From positions 1-45,669 of the forward strand of contig NZ_CXWE01000019.1 of the NCBI RefSeq assembly GCF_001404515.1: a stretch of 45,669 bases of DNA, in the 5' to 3' direction. The stretch is from Roseibium album. Lineage in GTDB: Bacteria > Pseudomonadota > Alphaproteobacteria > Rhizobiales > Stappiaceae. Under the pieces are notes generated by a model, which had not been told where the DNA came from, did not search any database, and saw only the letters and a program-made list of their open reading frames with translations. The position numbers were made by a program, and so were the translations under genes. Shown here in pieces: positions 8,286 to 17,000 of the stretch; position 1 is the first letter of the stretch, and the number at the start of each line of letters is the position of its first letter.

Positions 8286-8924
8286 ATGAAAAGATCCGTG
8301 TACTCGCGCCCACACAAACCCTTCTTTGTCTCCGTTCAGCACCGGTCCTGCCGCGATATTCCCGAGGCTCTGGATATCAAAGAACCTCTTGTCATCGACA
8401 AAGCGAGCGAGTGCCACGTGACACCCTGCAGCGTTGCCCAACGCATGGCTGAATATCTAGGACCGCCGGGAGATTTCAGTATCCTGGAACCGAGTGCAGG
8501 CACTGGCGCACTGGTATCGGCACTGCTGGCGAACGGATACCCATCTGAGAAAATCTGCGCAGTTGAGCGTCACTACAAGCTTGCCGCCCAAGTGGAAACG
8601 CTTGGTGTCCCCGTCATTCAAACCTGTTTTCTGACCTATGCCGAGGAGGTTAAAGGCAGGGTCGAGTTCCCGCGAATTGTCATGAACCCGCCTTTTTCGA
8701 AGGTTCGTAAACATATCGAGGCCGCCGTTTCACTCCTTGGTCGGAACGGCCACAACGTGCCAGCAACGCTTGTCGCATTGGTTCCGGTCACTTTCGAACA
8801 TGGTGAAGCAGAAACGCTTGAAAAGCTGCCGGAAGATACGTTCTCGACGTGTCGGGTGCAGACCAAAATTGTCCGTTTCACAGTAGATGCGGATGAACGC
8901 AACAGATGTGAACGCAATAACTAA
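8286..8924 (+). CDS. Class I SAM-dependent DNA methyltransferase-like protein (212 aa)
   Basis: Motif I EPSAGTGAL (68-76) binds S-adenosylmethionine, and NPPF (134-137) is the catalytic motif IV of N6-adenine methyltransferases. The protein starts near VTPCSVAQRMAEYL and lacks any obvious target-recognition domain, so it is about half the size of a typical restriction methyltransferase. It is co-oriented with the DUF3560 gene, with only a hairpin between them. On such elements these small enzymes usually act as orphan or protective methylases; that role is inferred. The ATG at 8286 was chosen because the homologous-looking part starts after it. An in-frame ATG at 8253 lies in the hairpin-proximal spacer. 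It ends three bases before the convergent WYL gene. Confidence 0.75.
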   Translation: MKRSVYSRPHKPFFVSVQHRSCRDIPEALDIKEPLVIDKASECHVTPCSVAQRMAEYLGPPGDFSILEPSAGTGALVSALLANGYPSEKICAVERHYKLAAQVETLGVPVIQTCFLTYAEEVKGRVEFPRIVMNPPFSKVRKHIEAAVSLLGRNGHNVPATLVALVPVTFEHGEAETLEKLPEDTFSTCRVQTKIVRFTVDADERNRCERNN

Positions 8925-8927
8925 CGA

Positions 8928-9860
8928 TTAATGCGAGAGATCGCGACGGTCGTACGCATTAATCGCGGAGTAGTTTTCGATGCAAAGCGGAATTGCCTGA
9001 GTCTCTCCACTACCTGGCCGAATTCGCCAGTAGTCCAATAGATATGGAATCATTGCTTTACGTGCATTTACCCGCAGAGCGTATGCCCCGTTTTCTCGCG
9101 TCATCCCAAATTCGCGAGCAGTGACTTCAGCCTGAGTGGGCGAAAGCCGGTCAGCTACGGCGAACTCAATGTCAATTCGGTCGTGCCAAAGGTTGTCTCT
9201 CGTAAGAACTCGATCATCAGCCGACTTTTCAGAGTGCAGAATTCGACCAATAGCAAAATCTCGGTACTCGTTGTGCCGCACGTCCCATCCTCTCGTCAGC
9301 CAACGGTGTCCAGAGAAAATCAGCGCGTGAGGCCAGAAGACCCGGGTCACCGGCTTCGGAGTATTCATCGATTGATAGTCAACTGAGATGGCACTAGCTG
9401 ATGTGATCGCGCGCAAAACATCGACAAGCACGTCGTTTTGAACGCCTGAAGGGAATGTCTGCAGGGATTCACAGGCCACCGAGAATCCAAGAACCCGCGT
9501 GCGTTCTTGTAGCGGCAAAGCTGCTGTCGACGCGATCAAACCGAGAATGTCTGCAGGATCTTCTTGGCAGAAAACCGGTTGGAATGCCGCACTTGGCGTG
9601 TAGCACTTTGAGCTGAGATCATACTCAAGATTGCTCGGTGCGAGTTTGCGATAAACTTGAAAGTCTTGAGACACATGGCCCATGCTGACATCGAACGTCG
9701 TCGAAATGGCGCGACGGCTCACTCGTCCGGTCCACAGCAGGGCTCGCTCGATGAAGACAAGCCTCCTCTGCTGCACAGAGGAGGGCGGATCGCCAGATTT
9801 CCTTGCCGGCCTGCCGCGACGCTTTGCCGGAAGTCGATCGCTTTTCGTCTCTTCATACAT
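8928..9860 (-). CDS. WYL-domain transcriptional regulator (BrxR/CapW-like)
   Basis: 310-aa regulator. After a basic linker (KRRGRPAR), residues about 33-85 form a winged HTH (RLVFIERALLWTGRVSRRAIS...VSQDFQVYR). Residues about 150-210 are a WYL ligand-sensing domain with the signature RWLTRGWDVRHNEYRDFAIGRI. A C-terminal extension domain (residues 220-300) follows. This layout matches BrxR/CapW repressors that guard phage-defence operons. It is divergent from the methyltransferase-nuclease operon, with an AT-rich space between them. I chose the ATG at 9860. A GTG at 9923 would add 21 hydrophobic, AT-rich residues and place the palindrome and the likely promoter inside the gene. Neither start has a good ribosome-binding site, so the message may be leaderless. 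Confidence 0.8.
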   Translation of the reverse strand: MYEETKSDRLPAKRRGRPARKSGDPPSSVQQRRLVFIERALLWTGRVSRRAISTTFDVSMGHVSQDFQVYRKLAPSNLEYDLSSKCYTPSAAFQPVFCQEDPADILGLIASTAALPLQERTRVLGFSVACESLQTFPSGVQNDVLVDVLRAITSASAISVDYQSMNTPKPVTRVFWPHALIFSGHRWLTRGWDVRHNEYRDFAIGRILHSEKSADDRVLTRDNLWHDRIDIEFAVADRLSPTQAEVTAREFGMTRENGAYALRVNARKAMIPYLLDYWRIRPGSGETQAIPLCIENYSAINAYDRRDLSH

Positions 9861-9892
9861 ATTTTTATAATGACCAATTTTTAAAAATATGT
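9857..9892. promoter_or_regulatory. Palindromic operator candidate for the WYL regulator
   Basis: ACATATTTTTA and its exact reverse complement TAAAAATATGT flank a 14-base spacer. The left arm covers the regulator's proposed start codon at 9858-9860. The divergent intergenic space (9861-9939) is very AT-rich, with TATAAAAT near 9900. BrxR/CapW-type proteins bind such inverted repeats between themselves and the operon they control, so autoregulation and control of the divergent operon are both plausible. The function is inferred; the symmetry is seen directly. Confidence 0.7.
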
Positions 9893-9939
9893 CATCAATA
9901 TAAAATGATATATCGCCTAGCACCTACCGGTCCGCCAAT

Positions 9940-12900
9940 ATGGAGCAGATGAAAGAAGACGGTGAACTTACAGGACCATGGGTGTCGGAGCTTGGGTATG
10001 ACCAATTACCCAAATCATATATCGTGGCCGGATCAGCCAGCGTAGACCTGCATCCCTTTGCCCCAGAACTTCGAGCGATCTTCGGTCCGGAAACCGGGGC
10101 CGCAGGAAACGCTGTCTTCTGTATCGACAGCGTGCCAACAGTTTGCCTAGTTGATGGGCTTCGACTCGCATCAGATGCCGATGTCCGAAAATCTGAGATC
10201 CGGAACTTCTGCGAACGCCTCTGGAATCAAAACCTGGCCCGCATCCTGCTTGTGACTAGCAGCGACCGGCTTGAGGTGTGGTCAGTGGACAATCCAGAAG
10301 CCGATCCCAAAGAGTACACTTTGGAACAGAGGCAGGAGGCTGAAAGAACGTGGTCGGTGTCCGGCCTAGTCGGTGGCGAAGCTTTGCGCGGTCGCGATGG
10401 TTGGTTCGACCCACAGAGACGCGTTGACAAGATTCTTCTCGACAACATTCTGGTCCTGGTGGGCAAGCTGACCTCTAATGGCATTGGGGCTCCGCAAGCT
10501 CGGCGCCTCATCGCGAGAATGATTTTTATCACCTACTTGGAAGATAGAGGCATCGTCGGCACGACATACCGATCAAGCCGCAATGTACGTCCCTTATTTG
10601 ACCTAGTGTGCGAACGCGACCGGAAAGGCTTGCGAAAGCTCATCAATGCTCTCCGAAAAGACTTCAATGGTGACTTTCTAACGAGCACCGAAAGTGAAAC
10701 TGGCTGGGAGCAATTGACAGATTCATCGTTTTCTTGGTTGGAACAATTTCTCAGTCGTACAACCTTGCGCACAGGCCAGACCAGTTTTTGGCGCTACGAT
10801 TTCAGCCAGATACCAATCGAGTTGATTGCGGGTATCTATGAAACGTTCTTATCGTCACGTAATATCACTTCGGAGGAAGGAGCCGGGGGTGGTGCCAAAC
10901 GAGACCAAGGTGCATATTACACTCCGCGGTTGCTCGCAGACTGGATCGTTGAGTTGGCCTTGGATGGCCGTGATATCCTAGCCGAGAAGATTTTTGACGG
11001 TGCATGTGGGTCTGGCATGCTGCTAACCGCAGCATTTCGGCGTGTCATTCGTGCCTACGAGGTCAGAGCCGTGTCCAGTGGACTAGAGCCGGTTGCGGAC
11101 TTCGCAACACGGCGGAGGCTTCTGCTGGATCAGATTTATGGTGGGGACATTGATGAGGATGCGTGTCAACTCACAGCTTTCAGTCTTTACCTCGCCCTGC
11201 TTTCAGATTTGAACCCCAGTGACCTCATCGAGCTCAGGAAAGGTGGACACCAGCTACCAACGCTGACCGAGAATATTCGCCGGGGAGCTGAAGGGGATTT
11301 TTTCAGCGAAGAAAGTGAAAAGAGAAACAACGAGAGGTTTACCGTTTTTCTATCAAACCCGCCGTGGCGTAAGTTGCGGGCGCAGGAACCAGCTGCAAGG
11401 ACACTGGAAGATTGGCGTTCACGGCAAAGCGAGCCGCGTCCTCATATTCCAAAACGTCAAATCGCAACAGCGTTCGCTCTCGGTGCCGCGGACACGCTTG
11501 CTCCGAACGGGCGGGTTGCTTTGATACTACCTGTGACACCATTTGTTTCAGGTGATCCGACGCAGCGAGATTTTCGCGTACATCTTCTAGGGCGATACTC
11601 AGTTGAGAAGATCATCAACTTCTCCGATATGCGCCGACTTATCTTTGCTGACGCAGTCCACCCCTTTGTAGTTTTGATTGCCACCGCACGTCCTCCCAGT
11701 GAGCGGTTCGGGAGCATAGAGGCGGAGCGATTTGAATACTGGACGCCAAAGACTGACATATCGCTCGCATTTGGGCGCCTTGCAGTGCACGGAGGCGACC
11801 GAGACACTATGCCATCGAGCGCTTTGATCACTGATGAAGCTCAGCTTGCAACCCGTTATTGGGGATCCAATGCGGACATCGATTTGCTTAAGCGCCTGAT
11901 TCGAAGAGGAAGAATCCGCGAGCTCGCCAAGACCGGTTGGATTGAAGCAAAGGGATTTCATGCGAAAGATGAGGACCGTAGACGCTCTCCAGAAAGCTGG
12001 TACATCGACGTTCCCGAGTGGATGTCTTTGGCTCCTTTTCTTAGCGCGAACATGTTGCCAAGAGATCTTCCGATTGTGCCCAAGCAGAGCCTCTCGTCTT
12101 TGCCTTTTGATCGAATTGCTCGCATTCCAGCATATCATGATAGGTTGTTTGACGGTCCAAGGGTCCTGTGGACGGATGGCACCCACCCTATTGACGGCGT
12201 GAAAGCGATCTACGCTGACCAACCGTTCTCTTTTCAGCATTCTCTTGCCGTTCTGGCTGCTCCAAATACGGAAACAGGTCGACTCTTGGCGCGCTTTCTG
12301 ACCGCCTATCTCCGTTCTCCGATGGGCGTGTGGTTGCTATTGTTACTCAGTGGTAGTGTCGCTTCGGAACGACCGAAACTACATATCCGGGAAGCGCTCG
12401 ATTGGCCGTTTTGGTCCCTCGAAAACCATCCAAGACCAGATGCTGCCCGCTCCATTCTTTCGGAAGTCGATCAGATACTAGCAAGAGTCGAAAACTCGCA
12501 CGAGCTCAAGCAATCTCGTGCCTGGCAGCAAGTTCAGCCCGAGGTCAATCAACTTGTCTATTCGTACTTTCAGCTGACGGATAATGAAATTGCGATGATC
12601 GAAGAGCTCGCTACGTTCGCCGGACCGGCATTGCAACCGACAAGCCTAAGATATGGCGCGCTTAAAAGGCCGCTCCGAGAATCCCCGACGATCGAAATGA
12701 TGCGAAGATACGCCGGCACGTTGGCAAAAACACTTCTGCGATGGCGCAACGCCACCGGTGGCCAAGGATCGATCCAAGTGGCTACATGGACCGGTCGCCG
12801 TGTACCTATTGGCGCAGCAGTATTGACTCTAGGCGACCAGCCATGTGCCGATAAGTTGGATGATGACTCAATAATAGAAGTTATCTCCCAGGCCCTTGGG

Positions 12901-13086
12901 AACGTGATTGGTAATTCAGAGGACACTCTCCTCACCGTACCAGACGTTGCCGCAATCGACGGCAATCAAATATACCTGGTAAAGCCGTTGATCGCTCGTT
13001 TTTGGATGCGTAGATGCGCGATAGAAGACGGCAATCAACTAGCGCTACAGCTCCAGGCACTGTCGAGGGAGCGAATGTCTGCGTGA
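9940..13086 (+). CDS. Large N6-adenine DNA methyltransferase (type IIG/PglX-like, 1048 aa)
   Basis: Methyltransferase motifs are clear: QGAYYTPR (323-330), motif I FDGACGSGM (352-360) for SAM binding, and catalytic NPPW (473-476). The N-terminal region has the helical LENL/ARRLIARMIFITYLEDRGIV block (about 187-206) shared by type IIG, type ISP and PglX enzymes. Residues 650-1000 probably contain target-recognition and helical spacer parts. I see no PD-(D/E)xK motif in the N-terminus, unlike single-chain type IIG enzymes, so cleavage is probably supplied by the next gene, whose start overlaps the stop (GTGA). An ATG at 9949 preceded by GGAG is an alternative start. Codon use and GC look lower than in the transfer genes, suggesting separate acquisition. 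Confidence 0.85.
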   Translation: MEQMKEDGELTGPWVSELGYDQLPKSYIVAGSASVDLHPFAPELRAIFGPETGAAGNAVFCIDSVPTVCLVDGLRLASDADVRKSEIRNFCERLWNQNLARILLVTSSDRLEVWSVDNPEADPKEYTLEQRQEAERTWSVSGLVGGEALRGRDGWFDPQRRVDKILLDNILVLVGKLTSNGIGAPQARRLIARMIFITYLEDRGIVGTTYRSSRNVRPLFDLVCERDRKGLRKLINALRKDFNGDFLTSTESETGWEQLTDSSFSWLEQFLSRTTLRTGQTSFWRYDFSQIPIELIAGIYETFLSSRNITSEEGAGGGAKRDQGAYYTPRLLADWIVELALDGRDILAEKIFDGACGSGMLLTAAFRRVIRAYEVRAVSSGLEPVADFATRRRLLLDQIYGGDIDEDACQLTAFSLYLALLSDLNPSDLIELRKGGHQLPTLTENIRRGAEGDFFSEESEKRNNERFTVFLSNPPWRKLRAQEPAARTLEDWRSRQSEPRPHIPKRQIATAFALGAADTLAPNGRVALILPVTPFVSGDPTQRDFRVHLLGRYSVEKIINFSDMRRLIFADAVHPFVVLIATARPPSERFGSIEAERFEYWTPKTDISLAFGRLAVHGGDRDTMPSSALITDEAQLATRYWGSNADIDLLKRLIRRGRIRELAKTGWIEAKGFHAKDEDRRRSPESWYIDVPEWMSLAPFLSANMLPRDLPIVPKQSLSSLPFDRIARIPAYHDRLFDGPRVLWTDGTHPIDGVKAIYADQPFSFQHSLAVLAAPNTETGRLLARFLTAYLRSPMGVWLLLLLSGSVASERPKLHIREALDWPFWSLENHPRPDAARSILSEVDQILARVENSHELKQSRAWQQVQPEVNQLVYSYFQLTDNEIAMIEELATFAGPALQPTSLRYGALKRPLRESPTIEMMRRYAGTLAKTLLRWRNATGGQGSIQVATWTGRRVPIGAAVLTLGDQPCADKLDDDSIIEVISQALGNVIGNSEDTLLTVPDVAAIDGNQIYLVKPLIARFWMRRCAIEDGNQLALQLQALSRERMSA

Positions 13087-13769
13087 GTAGTGTAGCGGAT
13101 ACCTCTTCTTGGGCATATCTCGTAAGGCGCCCGCCAACTTCTGAGATTCTTGACTACTTGCTCGCCCAGTGGCTTGAGTATGAGGCGGGCTACTCCGGTG
13201 TTGGGCAGCCATTTTCGGACCGTAGTGAACCTGAGTTGACAGAAGGACTTGGTGCCTATCTGTCCAAGAAGTACGACTCTGGAGCTCAGCCTTTTGATGG
13301 GGAGTTCTTTGCCGAGTTGTCACGTGTCGATTTGGCTCCTGACGGCAAAAGGCGAATAATCGGTCGGTCAGATATTGAGTGGAGGCTGCATGGCTTGCCA
13401 AACTTCGTGGTCGAATTCAAAGTGATCGGCAGAGGCCGTCCGGCGAAAGCCTACGTTACAGATGGGATGACCCGGTTTGTTGATGGACGCTACGGTCACC
13501 GATCAGCAGAAGGCGCGATGTGGGCCTTTTTCCGACCTGGATCAAGTGAGTTGCCGGCGGACGTCGAAGCAATCATAGACAAGCATCACGAGGCGCTACG
13601 GTGTCAGTCCGAAAACGGATCGCTTCGCATCGCTCCATCTGCGATTGCTCCCGCAGCAGCTAGTTTCGACTCGATACATGATCGGACGCCAATAGCGCCA
13701 CGCATAAGGCTAGCGCACATATTTGTTGAAATAGCGAAAGTGAAGTCCTCTGAGTCGGAGACGAGTTAG
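13083..13769 (+). CDS. Putative PD-(D/E)xK restriction nuclease partner (228 aa)
   Basis: Residues 95-113 read GRSDIEW...FVVEFKV: an acidic residue on one strand (D97), then 13 residues on E111-x-K113, the canonical PD-(D/E)xK metal-dependent nuclease core. A glutamate-bearing helix precedes it (SEPELTEGLGAYL, E52). The GTG start at 13083 overlaps the methyltransferase stop and has GAGGGAG about ten bases upstream. A longer ATG frame from 13014 would run within the methyltransferase. The overlap implies fixed stoichiometry with the methylase. I do not recognise a named restriction-enzyme family. The nuclease call is motif-based inference. Confidence 0.65.
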   Translation: MSSVADTSSWAYLVRRPPTSEILDYLLAQWLEYEAGYSGVGQPFSDRSEPELTEGLGAYLSKKYDSGAQPFDGEFFAELSRVDLAPDGKRRIIGRSDIEWRLHGLPNFVVEFKVIGRGRPAKAYVTDGMTRFVDGRYGHRSAEGAMWAFFRPGSSELPADVEAIIDKHHEALRCQSENGSLRIAPSAIAPAAASFDSIHDRTPIAPRIRLAHIFVEIAKVKSSESETS

Positions 13770-13877
13770 GCTTATTGGAACAAGTCAAAAAAAACCCGCC
13801 GTTCTCGAGTTCGAGCTTCGAGTTTTGGCGTCCCCTTCGCGGTTAGGTCCAAGACGAATTCAGAAGGGGTATCGGAT

Positions 13878-15263
13878 TTGTTGCCAAACACACGATCGCG
13901 ACAGAACACTGAGAAGCTGGTGACGATCTTCGGACACCTTGACAGACGCCGTTTCAATGCCCTCGCGGGGTACTCGAGGCATCCAAAAATCACGCTCATC
14001 ACCAAGGAACTGGATTGGTTCGCCGACCCCCGAGAGCGCGTTCTCGGCATGCTCTGCTGGGACCGGATTGACGACGACTACGGATGGGTGATGTTTGGCC
14101 GGGATGCGGTAGCCCGATTTCGGGCAATCAAGGTAAACGCCTCATATCCAACTGCCGAGGAGGCCTATTCGTCGCTCATGGTTGCGATGCGTGAAGCGAT
14201 AGATTTACCTGACGAGGCGTTTCACCAAGGCGATGAAGAAGGAGAAGCTGTCGACTTTTTTGAACCCACCGTTGATGAGGAGCGGTTCCATTCTTCGTTC
14301 AAGATGCTGCTGAAAGACCCGCGATATTCGCCTGCTCGAGAACTCATTTCAAACATGATGCGGTTTCACGAGGATGTTGATGGCAACTTCGTGCAAAAAT
14401 TCCAGACAGCTGGATGGGATGCACTGCTTTGGGAGCTATACCTGTTTGCGACCTTCACAGAGCTCGGATTTGTCAGACAGGCTGATGCTCCGACACCAGA
14501 CTATGTCCTTCAGGGGATTCTTGGCAGCTTTGCGGTCGAGGCGACCAGCGTAAATCCCTCTTCTTCTGGCCCAGAGAAGGTCCCGGACGAGGCTGAAGCA
14601 TTCAAGCAATACCTGGAGAACTACATCCCCATTCGGCTGTCGTCAGCTCTTCGAAACAAACTCAATCATAAGCCAGCCTATTGGGAACAACCCGCCGCGA
14701 AAAACTTGCCGTTCTGCATCGCGGTTCAGGACTTCCATCTGCAGGGAACCATGCGATTTATTGTGCCGGCTGCAACGGAGTACGTTTTCGGTGTCAGGCA
14801 CTGGCTTGAAGACGGTGCGAGGAAGATCGAACGCATCAAAGCCCATCGCTACGGCAAGAAACGCGCGCGCTCGGGATTCTTCAACCTTGAAGGCGCTGAA
14901 AACGTCAGTGCTGTTATCATCAACCCCCAAGGAACAGTCACGAAGTTCAACCGCCTAGGCAAAGCCACCGGCTTCGGAGACGCACGCGTCAAACTGTTGC
15001 GGAGCGGCATGCAGCGGAACGATTCGAATATTGAGAACCCCTATCCAACGCCATTTTCCGAAGACGTGGGGCCCGCCTCGACTGAGACCTGGGTGGAAGG
15101 CATGGTCGTGCTTCACAACCCGAACGCGCGTTTTCCGCTCGATCCTGCCCTATTACCAGGAGCTGCACATGAGTTTCTGCAGCCTGACGGCAGCATCATG
15201 TCGATGCTGCCGGACTTTCACCCTCTGTTTTCCTCGACCCATACGGCGATAGACGAAGGGTGA
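13878..15263 (+). CDS. Uncharacterised protein with degenerate nuclease-like motif (461 aa)
   Basis: I cannot name this family with confidence. The central part reads WDALLWELYLFATFTELGF, then TPDYV, then FAVEAT (E186, P207-D208, E221). This is the order of a PD-(D/E)xK core, but with Thr instead of the catalytic Lys after E221-Ala. Proteins with this WELYL...PD...VEAT pattern occur as hypotheticals in mobile-element cargo. It starts at TTG 13878, with AAGGGG about ten bases upstream, 108 bp after the nuclease gene on the same strand. It could be part of the same operon or a separate cargo gene. No membrane segment or HTH is evident. Confidence 0.65.
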   Translation: MLPNTRSRQNTEKLVTIFGHLDRRRFNALAGYSRHPKITLITKELDWFADPRERVLGMLCWDRIDDDYGWVMFGRDAVARFRAIKVNASYPTAEEAYSSLMVAMREAIDLPDEAFHQGDEEGEAVDFFEPTVDEERFHSSFKMLLKDPRYSPARELISNMMRFHEDVDGNFVQKFQTAGWDALLWELYLFATFTELGFVRQADAPTPDYVLQGILGSFAVEATSVNPSSSGPEKVPDEAEAFKQYLENYIPIRLSSALRNKLNHKPAYWEQPAAKNLPFCIAVQDFHLQGTMRFIVPAATEYVFGVRHWLEDGARKIERIKAHRYGKKRARSGFFNLEGAENVSAVIINPQGTVTKFNRLGKATGFGDARVKLLRSGMQRNDSNIENPYPTPFSEDVGPASTETWVEGMVVLHNPNARFPLDPALLPGAAHEFLQPDGSIMSMLPDFHPLFSSTHTAIDEG

Positions 15264-15634
15264 TAAGGACGGGCTGAATCGTTCATGCCTCGCGTAAAAT
15301 ACCTGAATCCTCCATCTGCTCCCGATCCGGCAGGTCCCGGAGCGACTGCAGATCGAAGGCAACATGGAAATGCTCGGACGCTAACATCCATGAAGGATGT
15401 GTACGCCGCCGCCTCAGTATCTCTACATGTCAGCTTTCGGAAATCGCGACTAGTGCCTTTCAACCGCAGCAAAAGTCCGGTTTCCGTCCTCAATAGACCT
15501 ACGCTCATCCCCTAACTAACGGCAGCTTTACGGATCGAGAGAAAATCCTGCGAACGTCCGAATTGGGGCCGCGAAGCTGTCATTTTAGCGTCAATTTGCA
15601 AAGCCTTAGAATTTGACTGAATGCACCAAACCCA
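15264..15634. other. Intergenic stretch with no supported gene
   Basis: The space between the convergent 461-aa gene and the Fic gene. Short open frames exist on both strands but lack ribosome-binding sites and recognisable motifs, and I see no strong hairpin or repeat. Confidence 0.5.
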
Positions 15635-16804
15635 TCAACGGGCCACCCCGTCGCTCAGGATATCCAAATAGGCGCGATAGGCAAAAACGCGGTCTCTTTT
15701 GCGGCCGGTGATTTCCTCGACCAGGCCGAGTGCCTGTAGTTGAGCCAGGGCTGCGTTGACGGTTGGCATTGTCAGGCCGCTGTGCTCTACCGCAGCAGCG
15801 GCTGTCAGGAATGGGCGTGTGCGCATCAGGTCATGAACCTGAAGAACCGAGCCGGTTCGATCTGTATCAGAAACAATCCGCCCACGGTCCTCCGCCAAAA
15901 GGGAGGCGATCCGGTTCGCGGTTTCGAAAGCCTGGTTGGCGGTTTCCGCAATACCATCCAGAAAGAACTCGAGCCAGGCTTCCCAGGCACCGCGTTCGCG
16001 CACTTCCTGCAAGAGGCGGTAGTAATCCGCGCGGTGGGTCTTCAGGTAGAGCGAGAGATAGAGTAGCGGCTGGCGCAGAACGCCCTCAGCACACAGAAAC
16101 AGCGTGATCAACAAACGGCCAAGTCTGCCGTTTCCGTCCAGGAAAGGGTGGATTGTCTCGAACTGCACGTGAAGCAAACCCGCCTTGATGAGCGGCGGAA
16201 TATCTCGAGTTTCGGAATGCAGAAACTGCTCCCAATCACTAAGGCAATTCATGACCTCGTTTGGTGGTGGGGGCACGAACATCGCGTTGCCTGGCCGTGT
16301 TCCGCCAATCCAGTTTTGCGAGCTTCGAAACTCACCCGGGTTTTGCGTTGCGCCCCGGCCGCTGTCGAGCAGCCGGTCATGCATCTCGCGAATTAGGCGA
16401 AGGGAAATCGGCAACGTGGCCATCCGATCGAGGCCGTACATCATGGCATCGACGTAGTTGGAAACTTCCCTGATGTCATCGAGCGGTGCGCCGGCGGCGG
16501 CTTCCGTTTCGAACCGCAAGAGATCGGACAGCGTCGACTGCGTGCCTTCAATCTGGGAAGATAGAACCGCTTCCTTGCGGACATACATATAGAGAAAGAG
16601 CTCTTTGTTTGGCAGAAGGACAGAGACCCCATCGAGCCGCCCCAGGGCTCGCTCTGCAGCGCTCAATCGTGTCACTAGGGCCGAGAGGTCAACAGGCGGC
16701 ACCGGTGGCAGCGGTGGTGGCACAAAGGCACGCACGCGCTCACCCGCTACCGACGTTTCGACAAACGTTCCTAAACGTCCATCAGGTTCATGGGAAACGG
16801 GCAC
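15635..16804 (-). CDS. Fic-family AMPylase with N-terminal inhibitory motif and C-terminal winged helix
   Basis: 389-aa Fic protein, which would transfer AMP (or a similar group) from a nucleotide to a hydroxyl on a target protein. The catalytic loop HPFLDGNGRLGR is at 219-230. SSQIEGT at 82-88 is the (S/T)xxxE(G/N) autoinhibitory helix of class II Fic proteins, so activity should be self-limited. MFVPPPP (about 175-181) lies in the flap region. The C-terminus (VLQVHDLMRTRPFLTAAAAVEHSGLTMPTVNAALAQLQALGLV) is a winged-helix DNA-binding domain, mentioned here by its ends only. The start is GTG 16804 with GGAG nine bases upstream. It stands alone on the minus strand between element cargo and recombination genes. 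Confidence 0.9.
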   Translation of the reverse strand: MPVSHEPDGRLGTFVETSVAGERVRAFVPPPLPPVPPVDLSALVTRLSAAERALGRLDGVSVLLPNKELFLYMYVRKEAVLSSQIEGTQSTLSDLLRFETEAAAGAPLDDIREVSNYVDAMMYGLDRMATLPISLRLIREMHDRLLDSGRGATQNPGEFRSSQNWIGGTRPGNAMFVPPPPNEVMNCLSDWEQFLHSETRDIPPLIKAGLLHVQFETIHPFLDGNGRLGRLLITLFLCAEGVLRQPLLYLSLYLKTHRADYYRLLQEVRERGAWEAWLEFFLDGIAETANQAFETANRIASLLAEDRGRIVSDTDRTGSVLQVHDLMRTRPFLTAAAAVEHSGLTMPTVNAALAQLQALGLVEEITGRKRDRVFAYRAYLDILSDGVAR

Positions 16805-16831
16805 GGCAATGGCTCCAGAGCTTTAAGTACG

Positions 16832-16848
16832 TCCGTTTAAATAACGGA
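16832..16848. promoter_or_regulatory. Inverted repeat upstream of fic
   Basis: TCCGTT-TAAAT-AACGGA, six-base arms 28 bases upstream of the Fic start codon, in an AT-rich promoter-like stretch. The Fic protein carries its own winged helix, so an autoregulatory operator is plausible but untested. Confidence 0.45.
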
Positions 16849-17000
16849 GTTCACTAATAAAGAAAAATGCAATTTTGTTAATTAATGACTGCGGCTATTT
16901 AAGGGAGGATACGCACACCACGGGAAACGATCTGCCATTAGGTGGCCAATCACGCTGTTTCGGGCAATGCGTTCCGCCGCAGGATAGGGTCCCGATGCTG

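Noticed and set aside
8928..15263. Reading the cassette as a BREX or DISARM system
   Set aside because: The methylase and regulator resemble PglX and BrxR, but no BrxC, PglZ, BrxL, helicase or DrmA/B genes are present in the window.
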